From Rodentolepis nana (taxonomy: Eukaryota > Platyhelminthes > Cestoda > Cyclophyllidea > Hymenolepididae), in contig UZAE01001473.1 in NCBI GenBank assembly GCA_900617975.1, positions 1-13,167 on the forward strand: a stretch of DNA of 13,167 nucleotides. Direction: 5' to 3'. Both the position numbers and the translations under genes were made by a program. This document shows, piece after piece, positions 9,926-13,167 of this stretch. Under the pieces are notes generated by a model. The model was not told the origin of the DNA and did not search any database. It saw nothing but the letters and a program-made list of their open reading frames with translations. Within the stretch, counting starts at the first letter, position 1. Every line of letters starts with the position of its first letter.

Positions 9926-10249
9926 TGTTTATATTAAATGGCAGGCGTTTTGATAGTTATCATTAGCCCTTCAGCTGACTTCGGGGCTTCACAGAGAAGA
10001 GAAGGAACATCAAAGTGACATAAAGTCGAGAGGGGAAATAGAAGAGTGATTGACAGATGTAATAGAGACAGACAGACACAAAGGCATACAAAAGGTAAGA
10101 TGAGTACTGTAGAAGGGGTCGAATATGACAAATAGCCGGGCCATAGTAGTTTGAAGTCAGAAGTCAGATGCCAGTCAAGAGACTTTTTTGCCGTATGAGT
10201 ATACGTTGTCCAGGGTGCACCACATGGAGGTAAGTCTATCGCACACCCC
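9926..10249 (-). mobile_element. SINE-like retroposon copy F, full length with target-site duplication
   Basis: A 324-bp copy on the minus strand. Target-site duplications are ATATTTTTTGGAAAGT (9910-9925) and ATATTTTGGAAAGT (10250-10263), identical apart from two T residues in the T run. The head is intact (+ strand GTCTATCGCACACCCC), and the antisense donor-like motif GGAGGTAAGT (10227-10236) is perfect. CCACGTGG has become CCATGTGG, a change expected from CpG decay. The 3' end keeps GGGCTAATGATAACTATCA but the tail is short. The minus-strand frame 9934-10377 (147 codons) is the longest open stretch in the window; it runs through the whole repeat into unique DNA and has no recognised domain, so it is not called a gene. 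Confidence 0.94.
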
Positions 10250-10288
10250 ATATTTTGGAAAGTAAACAAGTACGATAGCTTAGACTGT

Positions 10289-10328
10289 AACTGTATTCTC
10301 ATGTAAGTGGGGATGAGAATACGACAGT
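10289..10328. repeat. Imperfect 13-bp hairpin between copies F and G
   Basis: GTATTCTCAT (10293-10302) is the exact reverse complement of ATGAGAATAC (10313-10322), with a 10-base loop GTAAGTGGGG. The stem extends with ACTG/CAGT at the base across a 3-base bulge, giving about 13 pairs over 40 bases. It lies in unique DNA, not in the retroposon. The arm is shorter than a typical animal microRNA precursor. Function unknown. Confidence 0.6.
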
Positions 10329-10465
10329 AGGAAGAAACATTCATCTCAGTCTCTAAAAGTATGCTAGACATTTGCAAATACTAACGAATCTACTCCATCC
10401 ATCCCCATGCCCCACTAACTTCAAACTTCGCGGATCCCATTTATGTTTAGGAATTGGGCAATATT

Positions 10466-10785
10466 TATTTATATCAAATGGCGGGCTTAGTGATAGTTAT
10501 CACTAGTCCTTTAGTTGACTTCTGGCTTCACAGAGGGGAGGAGGAAACATCAATGTGACAAAAAAGTAGAGAGGGGGTACGGAAGGGTGGTTCACAGATG
10601 TTAAAGAGACTGACACTAAGGTAGAGTAGAGTAAGGTGAGGACTTTGCAAGTGGTGCAATATGACATGCAGTTGGGTCATGGTAGTTTGAAGTCAGAAGT
10701 TAACCGTTGATTTACAGACTATTTTTTCGTATGAGTATACGTTACCCAGGGTGAAGCATGTTGAGGTAAGTCTATCGCTCATCCC
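10466..10785 (-). mobile_element. SINE-like retroposon copy G, full length, same orientation as F
   Basis: About 320 bp on the minus strand, with head TGGGATGAGCGATAG (in element orientation) and tail TTTGATATAAATA. Only GCAATATT (10458-10465 and 10790-10797) matches exactly between the flanks, so the duplication is short or eroded and the head boundary is uncertain by a few bases. The head variant GAGCG is shared with copy H and differs from the GTGCG of B, F and I. The antisense donor-like motif GAGGTAAGTC is intact. The pyrimidine tract is rearranged relative to F around 10600-10640. Confidence 0.9.
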
Positions 10786-11464
10786 AAACGCAATATTACG
10801 TATTTAAAAAGATGAGGAGCTATTAGATGTAAATCTAAGCTCATCGGAATCAGTGAAATGGAGCATATTTGTTTCGATTTAAAATTGTTATGACTTAAAA
10901 CAGGAAACAGTTTGGAAATAAACAAAGACTTTTTTGCATTTAGAAATTTTGAGCATGCAGGTAAACTGAGAAGGGATACAGGCACGATTAAAGTTTGTTA
11001 GACTTTCGTAATTTTTTTTAAGCCCAAAACACGGAGATTTTTAAAAACGTTGTTATTTAAAACTTCAATTACAGTTAATCACAAATTTGCTAAGTGATCA
11101 ATGTATGATAATGAGAGAGTTCAATTAAGTTGCATTTCAAAGTTGTTTTATCATTACATCCTATATTTAAATGACACTTTAAATGTGTCCAGGTTGTTAA
11201 TTCAGATGGAGTGAAAGAGACAATATTGACCAGACGCCCTCAGCCAAATCGCTCCTGTTCGTGCGCAGATAAATCTAATCAGGAAACAATATATTTATTG
11301 TAGATTTATGAGCAATCCCATTCAAGGTATTAACCTTAAATCGTATTGCTTAAATGATTGCGTATTTGTTTAATGCAGTAACCATTGATAACTAATATGC
11401 AATGATTAAATTTATTTTCAGAATTAGAAATTATCGACGGGCAATATTAAATAAATTTAAAAAA

Positions 11465-11495
11465 TTATTTATTTTTATCTATTTATTTATTTATG
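11465..11495. repeat. (ATTT)n-type microsatellite
   Basis: Irregular ATTT/TATT repeats containing TATTTATTTATTTAT. It resembles the reverse complement of the retroposon tail, but the adjoining sequence on either side does not match the family body, so it may be an independent microsatellite or the tail of an unrelated element. Together with AAATAAATTT just to the left it can form an A-T-only foldback. Confidence 0.6.
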
Positions 11496-12613
11496 TAAAT
11501 TAACTCTGTCGCCTAATCTACGTGGTTGTATTATTAATAGATTTCCAATAATTAAATTCCATATACGTGATGTCAATTGGTATTCTACCACTGATCCAAT
11601 TCTTGCACGTTAGGATAATTATTCTGTGAATATGTTTTGAAATTAATTGGGAGATATTTTCGATTGAAATCATGAATACCTTTAGTGAAACCTTCTTAAA
11701 TGCACACCAGTTAACCTTTAAGGGTCGTTGAAAAGGTTCAACTAGAACTCCGGCTCGAATTCGATTTCACAGCGTAAGTATTTTAATTTTAGTAGATTTC
11801 AACCAATAAACAAATTTAATGCAAACGCAATAATCTTACTTGAAAATAAAAAAACAAATTGTTATTTTTTATTTTTGTAAGTTGAGAGAGAAACGATATA
11901 AAATATGTATTACACTCAAATTAGGAAATGCTATTTTGAGATGAATTTCTCTCAATTAAAGTCACTTATGAGCAAATATATTATATGTTTCCCGAAATTC
12001 CATTTCAGATTGCCATTTGCTTTAATTCTAAGTAGAAAACGTTGAAAAAAATTATAAATGTAAGGAAAAATTATTGGAATATTTCAAATATTTTATTAGC
12101 CCGCGTAATATCACTGCAATAATAGTGAAAGGATTACGAAGTAATTAACTTTTAAGTTAAAGAGGAGAAGCTAGCAAATTTCATTCAAGAAGAAAGTGAG
12201 TTTTGGAGACAATTATGTTCTCTATTCAAGGCAATGTCAGAAATTTCAGCCTAACCGGTTCATTTTCTGAGATGACCTAATGCTTATCGGCGTAAATGTC
12301 ATATTTGGGAATTGTTCTAAGACGTATTTTAGTAACTTTTAACTGTACTTTTTCGGTTTTATTTAAAACAAACAGCGATCTTAATTATCTTGCTAATCAA
12401 ATAGTACTATTTGTACCTTTCCTACAGCTTATTGGTGCACTAATAAACAGTGATTTATGCGCAGCAATCTCTACGGCAGATTCTCCTAGCTTGAAATGCT
12501 TTACGGATCGAATATGGACAGGGAAGATGTAGAGCGAGAAAAGGGCATATTGATTTCAGCAAGCATGATTGATAATCGAATATGTTTGACACAATTAGAA
12601 TGAACATTAAGAG

Positions 12614-12654
12614 CGGATAAACGGATAAGTAACAGCACGCTCTGGCACGCTCTC
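12614..12654. repeat. Two adjacent short tandem duplications
   Basis: CGGATAAACGGATAA near 12614-12628 is a duplicated CGGATAA with one base between the units. GCACGCTCTG (12635-12644) is followed directly by GCACGCTCTC (12645-12654). Both are two-unit repeats, consistent with replication slippage. Confidence 0.6.
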
Positions 12655-12710
12655 CAGAATGTTAGGATTCTCAAGTTAATCGTGTTAAGAATGCGTACTC
12701 TATAATATTA

Positions 12711-13036
12711 AATTATTTCAAATGACAGGCCCGTTTTTAGTTATCATTACCTCCCTTAGTTGACTTCGGGCTCCACAGAGGGGAGGAGGAACATCAAAGT
12801 AACAGAAAATCGAGAAGTGGAGGACAGAAGAGTGATTCACAAATGTAAAAGAGACAGACAGACACAGAGGTAGAGAAAAAGGTAAGATAAGTACTGTGAA
12901 AGTGGTCGAATATGACATATAGTGGGGTCATTGTAATTTGAAGTCAGAAGCCAGCTGCCGGTTGATAGGCTTTTTTGCCGCATGAGTATACGTTGCCCAG
13001 GGTGCGTCATGCGGAGGTAAGTCTATCGCTCACCCC
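12711..13036 (-). mobile_element. SINE-like retroposon copy H, full length with target-site duplication
   Basis: A 326-bp copy on the minus strand. Flanking candidate duplications are GCGTACTCTATAATATTA (12693-12710) and GCACTCCAAAATATTA (13037-13052), alike apart from a 2-base gap and two mismatches. The head variant is GGGGTGAGCGATAG, as in G. The antisense donor-like motif GGAGGTAAGT (13013-13022) is intact. CCACGTGG has decayed to CCGCATGA, and the AGCCC/GGGCT pairing is partly lost. It faces copy I head to head across 37 bp. Confidence 0.93.
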
Positions 13037-13073
13037 GCACTCCAAAATATTAGTCTATCATGGTATATTTATA

Positions 13074-13167
13074 TGTGCGATAGATTTACCTCCACATGCG
13101 ATGATGACCTCAAAGTACCACGACCCGACTCTATGTCATATTCGACCACTTTCACAGTACTCACCTT
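13074..13167 (+). mobile_element. SINE-like retroposon copy I, internally deleted and cut by the right window edge
   Basis: Starts at TGTGCGATAGATTTACCTCC, lacking the initial GGGG. After CCACATG it jumps to GACCTCAAAGTACCACGACC, skipping about 60 bp of the head region that holds GGTGCACC and the CATACGGCAAAAAAG block. It then follows the family closely (TATGTCATATTCGACCAC, TTTCACAGTACTCACC) to the window end, so the 3' part lies outside. The deletion is seen in the sequence; whether it arose before or after insertion is unknown. Confidence 0.9.

Larger units (their letters stand above)
10798..12692. other. AT-rich unique region with an (ATTT) tract
   Basis: No supportable gene. The + frame at 12296-12532 (78 residues) and the - frame at 10779-10985 are unrecognised and of chance length; the latter also runs into copy G. 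A short stretch near 11225-11270 is richer in G+C but matches nothing else here. The (ATTT) tract at 11465-11495 and two adjacent short tandem duplications at 12614-12654 are listed separately. Confidence 0.55.

Noticed and set aside
12296..12532. Hydrophobic 78-residue + frame
   Set aside because: Unrecognised and short; AT-rich DNA readily yields hydrophobic peptides by chance.
12718..12918. Minus-strand open frame of 66 codons
   Set aside because: Contained in retroposon copy H; family sequence, not a separate gene.
1..13167. CRISPR array, bacterial operon or phage content
   Set aside because: The repeats are long, irregularly spaced and in both orientations with target-site duplications; there are no ribosome-binding sites with long genes.

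Overview
This window looks like non-coding nuclear DNA from an AT-rich animal genome, by eye roughly one third G+C. There is no recognisable protein-coding gene, rRNA, tRNA or CRISPR array, and no bacterial operon structure. Reading frames are short, overlap on both strands and end often, as expected by chance at this composition. The host cannot be named from the sequence. An invertebrate, possibly a flatworm, is only a guess from the AT richness and the dense short retroposons with (AAAT)-type tails.

The dominant feature is one dispersed repeat family of about 325 bp, found nine times and covering about 2.65 kb (about 20%) of the window. Copies A (1-318), B (1811-2136), C (2535-2824), E (6287-6611) and I (13074 to the right edge) are on the + strand. 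Copies D (4855-5178), F (9926-10249), G (10466-10785) and H (12711-13036) are on the - strand. A complete copy has four parts: a GGGGTGTGCGATAG head followed by ACTTACCTCC; overlapping palindromes CCACGTGG and GGTGCACC; a long pyrimidine-rich centre; and a conserved 3' end (AGCCC...GGGCT, then TGATAACTATCA, then CCATTTGATATAAATAAATA). Seven copies (B-H) have candidate target-site duplications of 8-18 bp, the best being a perfect 14-bp pair around D. Together with 5' truncation and an AT-rich 3' tail, this indicates LINE-type target-primed retroposition, so the family behaves like a SINE. I could not recognise it as a named family, and I see no convincing tRNA, 5S or 7SL head.

Region by region: 1-2.85 kb holds three + copies separated by unique AT-rich DNA. 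2.85-4.85 kb holds a G+C- and CpG-richer patch (3307-3663) that could at most be a pair of small exons, a GGCCCC/GGGGCC hairpin and a strong G-quadruplex motif, followed by copy D. 5.2-9.9 kb is mostly very AT-rich unique DNA with only copy E. 9.9-10.8 kb holds F and G in the same orientation, separated by about 200 bp containing a hairpin. 10.8-12.7 kb is AT-rich unique DNA. The right end holds H and I head to head, forming a long potential foldback.

The most interesting property of the family is splice-site content. Its antisense strand carries a consensus-type 5' splice donor (GGAG|GTAAGT) plus further GTAAG/GTGAGT motifs, while its sense strand carries a long pyrimidine tract. A copy inside a transcript could therefore be exonised or alter splicing. 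Whether this window is intronic or intergenic cannot be decided from sequence alone.
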